Source of the DNA: CALZJC01 sp041574955
GTDB lineage: Bacteria; Acidobacteriota; Thermoanaerobaculia; Multivoradales; JAHEKO01
Length of the DNA: 64,000 nucleotides
Direction: 5' to 3'
Assembly (NCBI GenBank): GCA_041574955.1
Contig: JBFGNS010000004.1
Span: forward strand, 1 to 64,000
Position numbers and translations under genes: made by a program. This document shows, piece after piece, positions 49,389 to 59,226 of the stretch (positions within the stretch are counted from its first letter, which is position 1; each line of letters opens with the position of its first letter). The notes beneath the pieces were generated by a model that was not told where the DNA came from, did not search any database, and worked only from the letters and a program-made list of their open reading frames with translations.

Positions 49389-50617
49389 TGCGAGCGCTCC
49401 GCCCGAGCGGCGCCCGCGCCGGGGCTGCGCTGCTGCTGGCGGTGGGCCTGGCGGCCGGCTCGCCGAGCGCCGCCGCGCACCGGGGACGCGACGCGCAAAC
49501 CGCCGAAGAGCAGCGGCAAGAGCAGGTGATGGCCGTGCTCAAGCCGTCGCCGCCGACGCTGTGGAACCGGGACGCCCGCGCTCTGGCCCAGGCCTACGAG
49601 GCCGAGCTGGTGGTGGCCTGGACGCTGCGCTCGCTCGACGCGCCCTGCATAATCCTCGAGCCGCGGTCGGGGCGGTCGCTCGAGGCGGTCGTCGCGTCGC
49701 TCTCCGCCGACCACCGCGTGCAGTGGGCGCAGCCGGTGCAGTACTTCAGCCTGCTGACCGAGTACAACGACCCCCACTACCATCTGCAGCACGGAGCGCA
49801 CGCCCTCGACCTCGGTCAGGCCCATGCCCATGCCACCGGCCGCGACGTCACGGTGGCCATCGTCGATACCGGGGTCGACGTCGCCCATCCGGATCTGCGC
49901 GACCGGGTGGCGGGCGCGCAGAGCCTGCTCGAGCGCGACCGCGGCGGCTTCACCGGCGACGTCCACGGCACCGCCGTGGCCGGCGTCATCGCGGCGCAGG
50001 CCAACAACGAGGTCGGGATCGTCGGCGTGGCGCCGGACGCCAGGCTGCTGGCGCTCACGGCGTGCTGGCCGGTCGGTGACGCCGGCGGCGCGGCGTGCAA
50101 CAGCTACACCCTGGCGGGGGCGCTCGACGCCGCGATCCACCGCCGCGCCGAGGTGATCAACCTGAGCCTCACCGGGCCACGGGACCGGCTGGTCGAGACG
50201 CTGATTCTCGAGGCGGTCGCGCGGGGGACCACGGTGGTCGCCGCGGCCGACGAGGGCAGCGCCGACGGCGGCTTTCCGGCTTCCCTGCCGGCGGTGCTGG
50301 GCGTCGGTGCCGCCGGCGCCGGCGAGGCCGAGCCGGTGGCCGCGGCCGGCCGGGTGCTGGCTCCCGGCGAGGACATCCTGACCACCGTGCCGCGCGGCGC
50401 CTACGACTTCCTGTCGGGCAGCTCGCTGGCCGCCGCGCACGCCTCCGGGGTCGTCGCGCTGCTGGTCCAGTGCCGCCCGGGCACGGCCCCGGCGGAGCTG
50501 CTGCGGATCGTCGTCGAGACCGCCCGCCGAGACCCGGCCGCCGCGCGGCCCGGTACGATCGATGCCGCCGCGGCGCTGGGTCGGCTGACGGTCTCGGGAC
50601 CGTGCGCCAGCCGTTAG
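49388..50617 (+). CDS. Secreted subtilisin-like serine protease (S8)
   Basis: 409 aa. Signal peptide (about 1-32). Catalytic Asp in VAIVDTGVDVAHPDL, His in DVHGTAVAGVIAA, and Ser in SGSSLAAAHASGVVAL. A region before the catalytic domain (MAVLKPSPPTLWNRDARALA and following) looks propeptide-like. GTG at 49388 shares one base with the anti-sigma stop (TAGTG). With the ECF and anti-sigma genes it makes a three-gene signalling cassette. Confidence 0.9.
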   Translation: MRALRPSGARAGAALLLAVGLAAGSPSAAAHRGRDAQTAEEQRQEQVMAVLKPSPPTLWNRDARALAQAYEAELVVAWTLRSLDAPCIILEPRSGRSLEAVVASLSADHRVQWAQPVQYFSLLTEYNDPHYHLQHGAHALDLGQAHAHATGRDVTVAIVDTGVDVAHPDLRDRVAGAQSLLERDRGGFTGDVHGTAVAGVIAAQANNEVGIVGVAPDARLLALTACWPVGDAGGAACNSYTLAGALDAAIHRRAEVINLSLTGPRDRLVETLILEAVARGTTVVAAADEGSADGGFPASLPAVLGVGAAGAGEAEPVAAAGRVLAPGEDILTTVPRGAYDFLSGSSLAAAHASGVVALLVQCRPGTAPAELLRIVVETARRDPAAARPGTIDAAAALGRLTVSGPCASR

Positions 50618-50672
50618 CCGGGCAGCTGTCGCGCCGACTCCCGCCGCGCTGCGGCTAGAATGGTCGGCTGCG

Positions 50673-52247
50673 ATGGCCGCCAGCACCAGCAGACGCCGCC
50701 CGCAGCAGTGGGCCAAGGTGCGCGCCGCCGAGCGCAGCCGGGTGACGTTCTCGCCGCACCGGCCCAACGCCCTGGCGCTGGCCTACGCCAACAGCTACCA
50801 CGTCGGCATGTCGAGCCTGGCGGTGCAGCGGGTCTGGGAGCTGGTCAACACCACCCCAGAGTGGTCGTGCGAGCGGTTCTTCGCCGACGGCGACGGCCCG
50901 CCGCTGTCGGTCGAGACCGACTCGCCGCTCGCCGCTTTCGGCGCGGTGGCGTTCTCGATCTCGTTCGAGGAGGACTACGTCAACCTGCTCGAGATGCTCG
51001 GCCGCGCCGGCATCCCGGCGCGGCGGTGCGAGCGCGGCGCCGAGCACCCGCTGGTGCTGGTGGGCGGCTCGTGCGCCATGATCAACCCGCTCACCCTGTC
51101 GGAGTTCGTCGACGTCTTCCCGCTGGGCGCCGCCGAGAACCTGCTGCCCGATCTGCTGGCGGCGCTGGCGGGCGAGAGCCGGCGCGAGGCGGTGCTCGAG
51201 CGGCTGGCCGCGCAGCCCGGCTTCTACGTGCCGGCGCATCACCGGCCGGAGGGCGACGGCCTGTTCCACCGTCTGCACAAGCTCGAGCTGTCTGAGGAGC
51301 AGATGCGCCGGCCCGGCCACCTGCCGACCACCGCCATCGTCACCCCCCACACCGAGTTCGCCGACAAGTTCCTGGTCGAGATGTCGCGCGGCTGCCCGGA
51401 GAAGTGCCGCTACTGCTGGGCGACGTTCGGCATGGGCCGGTTCCGCTGGCACCCGACGGATTTCATCCTCGCGGCGATCGAGCGCGCCCGGCCGCTCACC
51501 GACCAGCTCGGCTTCGTCGCCACCGCGGTGGGCGACCACCCGGAGATCGAGCGCATCCTGGCCGAGGCCAACACCCTCGGGTTCCGCACCGCGGTGTCGT
51601 CGATCCGCATCCCGGCGGTGACCGATGGGGTGCTGGCGGCGCTCGCCGCCTCCGGCGACCGCTCGATCACGCTGGCGCCCGAGACCGGCAGCGACCGGCT
51701 GCGCGAGAGGCTCAACAAACCGGTTCCCAACCGGCTCCTGCTCGACAAGGTGCGGCTGATCTTCCGCCACGGCTTCACCGGGCTCAAGCTGTATTTCATC
51801 ATCGGGCTGCCCGGCGAGACCGACGAGGACGTGCAGGCGATCCTCGACCTGGCCGCCGAATGCCGCGCCATCATGCTCGAGGAGCTGGCGCCCACCGGCG
51901 TCGTCGGCCAGATCGACCTCGGGGTCAACCTGCTGATCCCCAAGCCGTACACCGGCTACCAGCGTGAGCGGCTGGAGGAGCCGGCGGTGCTCAAGCGGCG
52001 CATCCGGCTGCTCCGCCGCGGCGTGGCGCGGCTGCCCAACGTCTCGCTCGGCACCATGTCGATCCGCCAGGCGATCTGGCAGACCTACATCACCAAGGCC
52101 GGCCCCGACGCTGCCGAGGCTCTGGAGGCGGCGGCCGCGGGGATGCCGGTGTCGGCGCTCTTGCGCGAGTACGCCGACCGCATCGAGCCCGAGGTGTTCG
52201 AGCGCGCCGACGGGCGGCTGCGGTGGCAGTTCCTGCGGACGGCCTAG
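50673..52247 (+). CDS. Radical SAM protein, TIGR03960-like (B12-binding-type N-terminus)
   Basis: 524 aa. The N-terminal ~190 residues resemble a B12-binding/rSAM-leader domain (LALAYANSYHVGMSSLAVQR, VLVGGSCAMINPLTLSEFVD). The cluster motif is C-x3-C-x2-C in SRGCPEKCRYCWATFGMGRF at about residue 240, followed by SITLAPETGSDRLRERLNKP and LYFIIGLPGETDEDV. Matches the first half of the TIGR03960/TIGR03936 rSAM pair found near ribonuclease genes; the TIGR03936 partner is not next to it here. Substrate unknown. Confidence 0.82.
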   Translation: MAASTSRRRPQQWAKVRAAERSRVTFSPHRPNALALAYANSYHVGMSSLAVQRVWELVNTTPEWSCERFFADGDGPPLSVETDSPLAAFGAVAFSISFEEDYVNLLEMLGRAGIPARRCERGAEHPLVLVGGSCAMINPLTLSEFVDVFPLGAAENLLPDLLAALAGESRREAVLERLAAQPGFYVPAHHRPEGDGLFHRLHKLELSEEQMRRPGHLPTTAIVTPHTEFADKFLVEMSRGCPEKCRYCWATFGMGRFRWHPTDFILAAIERARPLTDQLGFVATAVGDHPEIERILAEANTLGFRTAVSSIRIPAVTDGVLAALAASGDRSITLAPETGSDRLRERLNKPVPNRLLLDKVRLIFRHGFTGLKLYFIIGLPGETDEDVQAILDLAAECRAIMLEELAPTGVVGQIDLGVNLLIPKPYTGYQRERLEEPAVLKRRIRLLRRGVARLPNVSLGTMSIRQAIWQTYITKAGPDAAEALEAAAAGMPVSALLREYADRIEPEVFERADGRLRWQFLRTA

Positions 52248-52297
52248 CGAAAGCGAGCCGGCTGGCTGGTTGCTCGTCGAGCCGGCGTACCGCCCTG

Positions 52298-52510
52298 GTG
52301 CTGGCCCGGCCGGCTTGGAGTCGGGGGGAGAGGGTCGGCCCAATAGGGACTACATCTCCGGCTCGCGCCAGTCGGACTCTGCTTAGGGGGTGCGCTCGCC
52401 CGCACTCGGCTGGCGCGCGGGCGTCGGCGTCTGACTCCCATCGGCGTTGCGTTGCGCTGGCCGAGAGCTACCTGTCGACCCCTCTCCCCTCGACTCTGAC
52501 GCCGACACCC
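52298..52510 (+). repeat. R1 structured repeat, copy 2
   Basis: Most of the 332-bp gap 52248-52579. Left arm GGAGTCGGGGGGAGAGGGTCG faces right arm CGACCCCTCTCCCCTCGACT near 52475-52495, complementary with single-base shifts, although the bases differ from copies 1 and 3. The inner stem CTCGGCTGGCGCG / TGCGCTGGCCGAG is kept. An in-frame TGA and length changes rule out a shared coding frame across copies. Confidence 0.75.
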
Positions 52511-52579
52511 GGTGGATCCGCTCAACAGCTGGCAGCTCTGGCCAAGAGGGCTGTCGGGGCGAGTGGGATCCGGATCGAC

Positions 52580-52834
52580 TCAGGCCTTGCTCTCCGGCGG
52601 CGTGATGTCCTTGATCGGGGGCTTTTCCGGCGGCGGCTCGCCGCGCTCCTGGAGCGAGCCCAAGAGCAGGGTGAGCAGGCCGAGCAGGATCTCGTCGATG
52701 AACGGGATCAGGTCGGGGATCAGCAGGTCGACGAAGAACAGCGTCGCGGCCACCGCGAACAGCTGCGGGAAGCGCAGCCGGGCGCCGAAGCGGCCGAGCA
52801 GAGAGCGGATGAGACCCTGGGGCGGCGTCGCCAT
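52580..52834 (-). CDS. Small membrane protein (DUF6116-like)
   Basis: 84 aa. GLIRSLLGRFGARLRFPQLF precedes a hydrophobic stretch AVAATLFFVDLLIPDLIPFI and a second one DEILLGLLTLLLGSL, ending in a charged proline-rich tail. The (L/I)PDLIPFxDEILLGL pattern matches a family I recall as DUF6116. Function unknown. ATG at 52834; lies 38 bp downstream of the glycosylase gene on the same strand. Confidence 0.7.
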   Translation of the reverse strand: MATPPQGLIRSLLGRFGARLRFPQLFAVAATLFFVDLLIPDLIPFIDEILLGLLTLLLGSLQERGEPPPEKPPIKDITPPESKA

Positions 52835-52872
52835 GGCGGCCCATCATACGGGACCCGCCGACCGGTGGCCGG

Positions 52873-53784
52873 CTACTCCCGCGGGCCGAGCCCCGGCCGC
52901 CCCTCGAGCTCCTCGAGGGTGCGCGGCCAGTCGTCCTTGAGCAGCCGCGACAGCGCGCGGTCGGCGAGCAGACGACCGCCGGTCTGGCAGCCGGCGCAGT
53001 AGTTGGCCTCGTTCTCGGCGTAGACGATGCGCTGTACCGGCGCGCCGCAGTCGGGGCACGGCTGGCGGTGGCGGCCGTGTACAGCCATGCCGTCGCGGAA
53101 GGCGGTGACCTTGGCCGGGAAGCCTTTGCCGGCGTCGGCGACGAGCCGCTCGGCCCACTCGGCGAGCACCGCCCGCGCGGCGTCGTACAGGCGGTCCACC
53201 TCGCCGTCGTCGAGCCGGCCGGTGAGCTTGAACGGCGACAGCCGGGCGCGGTGGAGGATCTCGTCCGAGTAGGCGTTGCCGACGCCCGAGAAAAGCCGCG
53301 GATCGGTCAGGGCGCGCTTGAGCGTGTGGCTGGCCGAGCGCAGCCGGGCGGCGAACTCGGCGCGGCCGGCGGTGAGGATCTCGAGCCCGCCGGGGTCGTG
53401 CGCCGCCAGGGTCTCGGCGCCGGCGACGACGTAGAGCGACGCCCGCTGCTTCTTGCCGGCCTCGGTCACGACCAGGGTGCCGCGCGGGAAGTCGAGCGCC
53501 GCCAGGCCGATCCGCCCCGGCGGCCTGGCGCCGGGCGGCCGCCAGCGCAGCCGACCGGCGACCATCAGGTGGAGCACCAGGTAGAGCTCGCCGTCGAGCT
53601 CGAGGACGATGCGCTTGCCGAGCCGCCGTACTCCGCGCACCCGCCGGCCCTCGGCGGCCGTCACCGGCGGCGCCACCGAGCGCAGCAGGAACGGGCTCCG
53701 GATCCGCACCCGCTCGAGCGGCTCGCCCACCACGCGGGGCGCGAGCGCGTGCAGATAGGCCTCGATGTCGGGCAGCTCGGGCAT
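52873..53784 (-). CDS. mutM: Fpg/Nei-family DNA glycosylase
   Basis: 303 aa bifunctional glycosylase/AP lyase. Starts MPELPDIEAYL; the ATG at 53784 is required because Pro2 is the catalytic nucleophile, followed by the Glu general acid. Helix-two-turn-helix DPRLFSGVGNAYSDEILHRA, then a C-terminal zinc finger CPDCGAPVQRIVY...YCAGCQ. Removes oxidised bases such as 8-oxoG or FapyG. The PELPDIE opening also fits Nei-like clades, so substrate preference is open. Complements MutY at 16-17 kb. Confidence 0.9.
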   Translation of the reverse strand: MPELPDIEAYLHALAPRVVGEPLERVRIRSPFLLRSVAPPVTAAEGRRVRGVRRLGKRIVLELDGELYLVLHLMVAGRLRWRPPGARPPGRIGLAALDFPRGTLVVTEAGKKQRASLYVVAGAETLAAHDPGGLEILTAGRAEFAARLRSASHTLKRALTDPRLFSGVGNAYSDEILHRARLSPFKLTGRLDDGEVDRLYDAARAVLAEWAERLVADAGKGFPAKVTAFRDGMAVHGRHRQPCPDCGAPVQRIVYAENEANYCAGCQTGGRLLADRALSRLLKDDWPRTLEELEGRPGLGPRE

Positions 53785-53891
53785 GGGAGTGCCGGTCATT
53801 CTAGGTCCGCGGTATCGACGGAGCGAGACAGGGATCCAAGGGGCGCTTCAACACAAAGCGAACGTTCGTTCTTTTGCGTTGATTGTCGGTG

Positions 53892-53988
53892 CGGTTTCAC
53901 CCTTCGGAGGGACACCGGAGCCTGGGCCACCCCCGGGAAGGTGCGCCTGCCGGGGGCCCGGGGCGGAGCGACCTCCATCGCCCCTTTT
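53892..53988. repeat. R2 repeat module, second copy
   Basis: Aligns with 29378-29472: CACCCTTCGGAGGGACACCG, then TGCGCCTGCCGG and GCCCGGGGCGGAGCGACCTC. Part of the 778-bp gap 53785-54562. The remaining 100 bp before it hold only an AT-richer stretch (53850-53885, ACGTTCGTTCTTTTGCGTTG) that may contain a promoter. Confidence 0.6.
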
Positions 53989-54002
53989 GGACACCGGGAT
54001 GC

Positions 54003-54259
54003 GTGCTGGCCCGGCCGGCTCGGAGTCGACGGGGACAAGGTCCCAGGTAGCGGCGGGTCGGCGGTGGGCCCGGCCGGCTCGGAGTCGAGGGGGACAGGGT
54101 CCCAGGGTACCGGCTCGCGCGCAGTCGGACTTTCGAGCGGGGCGCTCGCCTGCACTCGGCTGGCGCGCGGCATCGGCGTCGGACTCCACCCGGCGTTGCG
54201 CTGCGCTGGCCGAGAGCTACCCTGGGACCCTGTCCCCCTCGCCTCTGACGCCGGCCTCC
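54003..54259 (+). repeat. R1 structured repeat, copy 3 (left arm duplicated)
   Basis: Arms 54081-54111 and 54216-54246 are complementary at 28 of 31 positions. A second, truncated left arm (54003-54050, GGAGTCGACGGGGACAAGG and on) precedes it in tandem. Compared with copy 1, the left arm changes GG to CA and C to A while the right arm changes CC to TG and G to T, keeping the pairs. The inner stem is CTCGGCTGGCGCG with GCGCTGGCCGAG. Confidence 0.8.
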
Positions 54260-54317
54260 GCGGGGCGAGGGGGGCCTCGAGGGCTCGGGGGCTCGAGGGC
54301 TCGAGGCTTGAGGCCTG

Positions 54318-54370
54318 GCGCTGCGTAAGCCGGCGGGGGCCCGGTCGGAGCGACATCACCCTCGTGTGGC
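54318..54370. repeat. R2 repeat module, third (partial) copy
   Basis: CTGCGTAAGCCGGCGGGGGC followed by CCGGTCGGAGCGACATCACC matches the GGAGCGACATCACCCTCG end of the copy near 29450. It is preceded by a GGCTCGAGGGCTCGAGG low-complexity run (54270-54310), like the C-rich run after the first copy. From 54371 to 54562 nothing further is recognised. Confidence 0.5.
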
Positions 54371-54562
54371 CAAGCGACCGGGCCCCGCGCCCAACGCGCT
54401 GGCCGGGGGCTCGGGGGGCTGCTGCTCGTCCTCGACGGGAGACAGGGCCGGGTACCGGAGGGTGCAGGGCGGTCGGGGCACTCGCGCCGAAAGCCCTTTG
54501 GCTACGGGGGACTGTGGCGCTGGCACGGATCCTGAAGCCCGGGGCCGGCGAGGAGGCCCGAG

Positions 54563-55276
54563 ATGATGCGACGGAATATGACTTTGGCACTGGCCGGCGG
54601 CGCGCTGGCGCTGGGGCTCATGGTGGCCGCGCCGGCCGAGGCGGGGCACGCCGGCTGGTCGTTCGGCGCCGGCTTCCGGGTCGGCGGCTTTGATTTCCAG
54701 ATCGGCTTCCGCGACGGCGGGCGGTACGGTCCGGGCCCCTACTTCCACACCCGCGGCGCCCTGAGCTACCCTGGCCACCGCTGCGGCAGCTACTGCCTGC
54801 GCAGCGGCCGCGACTTCTACCACCACTACACCTGCCCGCTGGTCGGCCTCCACTTCAGCCGCTTCGGATACTCGTCGGGCTACTACCTCGATGCGTACCC
54901 GCCGCCGGGTTTCTTCTTCCGCGGTTACTACGGCGGCTACCACGACCGCCACTACCGGCACCGTGCGCCCAGCCGCCGGCACGGCTACTATCTCCACCGG
55001 GACCGCCACCGCGACCGCTGGTGGGACCACCGCGGCGACCGCTGGGACCGTCGTGACCAGCGGCGCGACCGCCGCCGCGACTGGCGGCGGGACCGGCGGC
55101 ACGACCGGCGCGACGAACGGCGTGACTGGCGGCGCGACCGGCGGGATGACCGCCGCGACTGGCGCGAGGACCGGCGTCACGATCGGCGCCGTCACCGCCT
55201 GCGCGATCGCGACGACCGCCGCCGCGACGACGACCGGCCGCGGGCCCGCCGCCGCGGCCGCCGGGGTCCCGGCTAG
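54563..55276 (+). CDS. Secreted protein with Arg/Asp-repeat tail, unknown function
   Basis: 237 aa. Signal peptide MTLALAGGALALGLMVAAPAEAG after a short basic start. A Gly/Tyr/Phe-rich middle (residues 25-135) contains two close cysteines (GHRCGSYCLRSG) and a third in HHYTCPLVG. The last ~100 residues are almost only R, D, H and W in short repeats such as RRDWRRDRRHDRRDERRDW. Loosely like RcnB-type or YXWGXW periplasmic proteins. Could bind metal, nucleic acid or polyanions. Two ATG codons (54563, 54575) are possible starts. Confidence 0.7.
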   Translation: MMRRNMTLALAGGALALGLMVAAPAEAGHAGWSFGAGFRVGGFDFQIGFRDGGRYGPGPYFHTRGALSYPGHRCGSYCLRSGRDFYHHYTCPLVGLHFSRFGYSSGYYLDAYPPPGFFFRGYYGGYHDRHYRHRAPSRRHGYYLHRDRHRDRWWDHRGDRWDRRDQRRDRRRDWRRDRRHDRRDERRDWRRDRRDDRRDWREDRRHDRRRHRLRDRDDRRRDDDRPRARRRGRRGPG

Positions 55277-55293
55277 GGGCCCGGTCCCGGCTC

Positions 55294-56253
<960 letters not shown>

Positions 56254-56273
56254 CGCGGAATCCGGACGGCCGG

Positions 56274-56858
56274 TCAGGCCAGCAGCTTGGCGAGCGTGGC
56301 GGCCAGCTTCGCTCCCAGCTCTTGGACCGCCGCCTGCTGCTTGGCGTCCACCAGCGAGCCGTCGTCGGCGAACGCCTGATGGGCACGGCTCACCGCGCGC
56401 TGATCGGGCAGCACCAGGACGCCGAGGTTGGAGAGGATGGCGCGCACGTGCACCAGGCCACGCAGGCCGCCCAGCGAGCCGGGCGAGGCGCTCATCAGCA
56501 CGGCCGCCTTGCCGCGGAACGCGACCAGCGGCGGCTCGTCGGGCTCGCTGCGGCGCGACGCCCAGTCGATGGCGTTCTTGAGCACGCCGGTGATCGAGGA
56601 GTTGTACTCGGGCGAGGCGATCAGGAAGCCGTCGTGCTCGCGCATCAGCCGCTTGAGCTCGGCAGCGTTGGCCGGCATGCCCTCGGCGCGCTCGAGATCC
56701 TGATCGTAGAGCGGCATCGGCAGGTCGGCCAGATCGATGCGGGTGACCTCGGCGCCCGCCTTCCGCGCGCCGGCGACCGCCACCGCCAGCAGGCGCTTGT
56801 TGTACGAGCCGCGGCGCGTGCTGCCGGCGAAGGCGAGGATCCTGGGCTGGTCGGACAT
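56274..56858 (-). CDS. NADPH-dependent FMN reductase-family protein
   Basis: 194 aa flavodoxin-like fold. FMN phosphate loop AFAGSTRRGSYNKRLL near the N-terminus, LADLPMPLYDQDLE, and the ASPEYNSSITGVLKNAIDWASR motif that contacts the isoalloxazine ring. Related to ChrR/azoreductase-like quinone reductases. ATG at 56858; upstream of the PLP synthase gene and probably co-transcribed. Confidence 0.9.
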   Translation of the reverse strand: MSDQPRILAFAGSTRRGSYNKRLLAVAVAGARKAGAEVTRIDLADLPMPLYDQDLERAEGMPANAAELKRLMREHDGFLIASPEYNSSITGVLKNAIDWASRRSEPDEPPLVAFRGKAAVLMSASPGSLGGLRGLVHVRAILSNLGVLVLPDQRAVSRAHQAFADDGSLVDAKQQAAVQELGAKLAATLAKLLA

Positions 56859-57024
56859 CGGGAGCTGGGCGCGTCGCGGCCGCGGGCTGTCTGACGATCG
56901 GGCCGGGCCGGAGGGGTGGCGGCGTGGCCGGGCTGCCAGAGTCTACACGCGCCGCGACGAGACGGTCGCGGCCCCGGGCCCGGCGCTCTCGGCGGCGCGC
57001 CGCGCCGGTCGCAGGCGGGCGCCG

Positions 57025-58857
57025 TCAGGCGATGGCGGCGGCGGCCGGGGCGCGAACGAGCTCGGCGACGCGCGCCGCCGGCAGCGGCCGGTGGAACAGG
57101 AAGCCCTGCAGCTCGTCGCACCCCTGGGAGCGCAGGAAGCCCGCCTGCGCCTCGGTCTCGACGCCCTCGGCGACCACCACCAGGTTCAGCTTGCGCGCCA
57201 TCGCGATGATGGCGGCGGCGATGGCGTCGTCGTCCTCGTCGCGCGTCAGGCCGACCACGAACGAGCGGTCGATCTTGATGACGTCGAACGGGAAGCGGCG
57301 CAGGTAGGTGAGCGAGGTCTGGCCGGTACCGAAGTCGTCGATCGCCAGCTGCACGCCGCCGTCTCGCAGCTCTTCGAGCTGGCCGAGCAGCCGGGGGTCG
57401 TCGCGCAGCACGGCACGCTCGCTCAGCTCGAGCTTGAGCAGCCCGGGCTCGGTGCCGTGCTCGGCGAGGACAGCGAGCACGCCGCGCGCGAAGTCCGGCT
57501 GCTCGAGCTGGCTCGAAGCGACGTTGACCGACACCGGCACCAGCTCGATGCCCTGCTCCCGCCAGCGGCCGAGCTGGCGGCAGGCCTCGCGCAGCACCCA
57601 GTCGCCGATCGGCACCATCAGACCGGTGTCCTCGGCGATCGGCACGAACTCGTCCGGCGCAAGCAGCCCGCGCTCGGGATGCTGCCAGCGCACCAGCGCC
57701 TCGAGGCCGGTGATCCCGCCGCCGGCGTCGACCAGCGGCTGGTAGTGGAGTACGAGCTGGTCCTCCTCGAGCGCTCGCCGCAGCCCGAGCTTGATCTCCA
57801 GCTTGTGGACCGCGGCGCTCTTCATCGAGCTGTCGAAGAACAGGCAGGTTCCCGGCCCCTTGGACTTGGCGTGGTACATGGCGGTCTCGGCGCGCTGCAG
57901 CAGGGCGTCCTCACCGCTGCCGTCCTCGGGCGCCAGCACGACGCCGATGCAGGAGGTCAGGTGGAGCTTCTTCTGCTGGATGGCGAACGGGCCGGCCATC
58001 GCTTCGATCAGCCGGCGCCCCACCCGCTCGACGGCCGCGCGGTCGTTCACCTCGTTCATCAGGATGACGAACTCGTCGCCGCTCAGCCGCGCCACCGAGG
58101 TGGTGCCGTCGTCGCCGCCGCGCTCGCGGGCCAGCGTGTCGCCCGAGCGCAGGCTGCGCCGCAGACGTTTGCCGATCTGGCGCAGCAGCTCGTCGCCGCG
58201 CTGGCGGCCGAGTGTCTCGTTGATCTCCTTGAATCCGTCGATGTCGAGAAACAGCACCGCGATCTGCTTGCCGTCGCGCTCGGCGCGCGCCAGCGCCAGC
58301 CCCAGGAAGTCGGTGAACAGGGTGCGGTTCGGCAGCCCGGTCAGGTCGTCGTAGTGCTTCAGCCGCAGCATGGCGTCGCTGGCGGCGAGGGCGTTGCGCT
58401 TGGCCTCTTCGAGCGAGAAGCGGTCCTCGCGCAGCCGGTTGAGCAGCCGCCAGGTGCTGAGGCAGCGCGCCAGCCGCTGGGTCAGCAGCGTCCAGGAGAT
58501 CGGTGGCGGTACGACGTCGGTGGCGCCGGCCTCGAAGGCGTCTTCCACTGCTCGCTGTCCGCCCTCGGAGAGCAGCACGAAGATCGGCAGCTCGGCGCCG
58601 TCGGCGGTGCGGCGCACCTCGCGGCACAGCGAAAGGCCGTTGCCCCCGGCCGCGTCGTCGAGCAGGATGGCGTCCGGCATCTCAGAGCGCAGCAGGGCGA
58701 GCAGCTCGCGCAGCGAGCCGGCGGGGGTGGTGCGGAAGCCGGCGCCGCGCAGCGCGGCGTGGGCCAGGGGCCGCAGCTCGCCGCCGAGCGCGTGCAGCAC
58801 CAGGTGCTGCCGGTTGCCGGAAGCGCCGCGGGCCGGGAAGAAGCCGCCGGGGCTCAC
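57025..58857 (-). CDS. REC-GGDEF-EAL cyclic-di-GMP signalling protein
   Basis: 610 aa. A receiver-like domain (about 20-135) has candidate phospho-Asp in AILLDDAAGG. The GGDEF domain (about 185-345) has LTGLPNRTLFTDFLG and an active-site ARLSGDEFVILM, where SGDEF may still be active. The EAL domain (about 360-605) keeps EALVRWQHP, SVNVASSQLEQ, DDFGTGQTSLTYL and KIDRSFV, so phosphodiesterase activity is expected. GTG at 58857; upstream residues in the open frame show no similarity. Free-standing gene. Confidence 0.9.
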   Translation of the reverse strand: MSPGGFFPARGASGNRQHLVLHALGGELRPLAHAALRGAGFRTTPAGSLRELLALLRSEMPDAILLDDAAGGNGLSLCREVRRTADGAELPIFVLLSEGGQRAVEDAFEAGATDVVPPPISWTLLTQRLARCLSTWRLLNRLREDRFSLEEAKRNALAASDAMLRLKHYDDLTGLPNRTLFTDFLGLALARAERDGKQIAVLFLDIDGFKEINETLGRQRGDELLRQIGKRLRRSLRSGDTLARERGGDDGTTSVARLSGDEFVILMNEVNDRAAVERVGRRLIEAMAGPFAIQQKKLHLTSCIGVVLAPEDGSGEDALLQRAETAMYHAKSKGPGTCLFFDSSMKSAAVHKLEIKLGLRRALEEDQLVLHYQPLVDAGGGITGLEALVRWQHPERGLLAPDEFVPIAEDTGLMVPIGDWVLREACRQLGRWREQGIELVPVSVNVASSQLEQPDFARGVLAVLAEHGTEPGLLKLELSERAVLRDDPRLLGQLEELRDGGVQLAIDDFGTGQTSLTYLRRFPFDVIKIDRSFVVGLTRDEDDDAIAAAIIAMARKLNLVVVAEGVETEAQAGFLRSQGCDELQGFLFHRPLPAARVAELVRAPAAAAIA

Positions 58858-59226
58858 TCCTGCTCCACCCAGCTGTTGACCGCCACCGTGCTCGCCGCCG
58901 CGTCGGCCCACGCCAGGCCGTCTGACCACGGGAAGCCATCGGACCGGCAGACAGCCACAGCGCAGAGCGCCGTCGTGTACCTTCGCTGCGAGCTCCAGCC
59001 GCCCATAACCCAACCTCCGACCGCTGGAGCAGCAAGGGAAGTACCAGAGACCGACGTCGATGGATCGCGAGCGGCCCGGCACCGCAAGAGGTCAACCGGG
59101 GCAACACTTTCCGGTGACAGCGCGCGGACGAGCCGGGGGGCTCGAGACGGCGGACCGGTAGCGCGGGCCGAAAGAAACGGCGGTGATCGTGGCGCCCGGT
59201 TGCAAGAACCGGCGCCCCGCGCCGTC
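58858..59226. other. Leader region upstream of the GGDEF-EAL gene, nothing recognised
   Basis: 369 bp between the exonuclease and GGDEF-EAL genes, both on the minus strand. I looked for a c-di-GMP riboswitch and did not find its conserved core. No convincing promoter, repeat or coding region was seen. Confidence 0.4.

Noticed and set aside
58858..59226. Possible c-di-GMP riboswitch, and a GTSLAAP peptide resembling a subtilase motif in an overlapping minus frame
   Set aside because: The riboswitch core is not present. The GTSLAAP stretch lacks Asp and His motifs and sits in a frame overlapping the real exonuclease gene, so it is chance.
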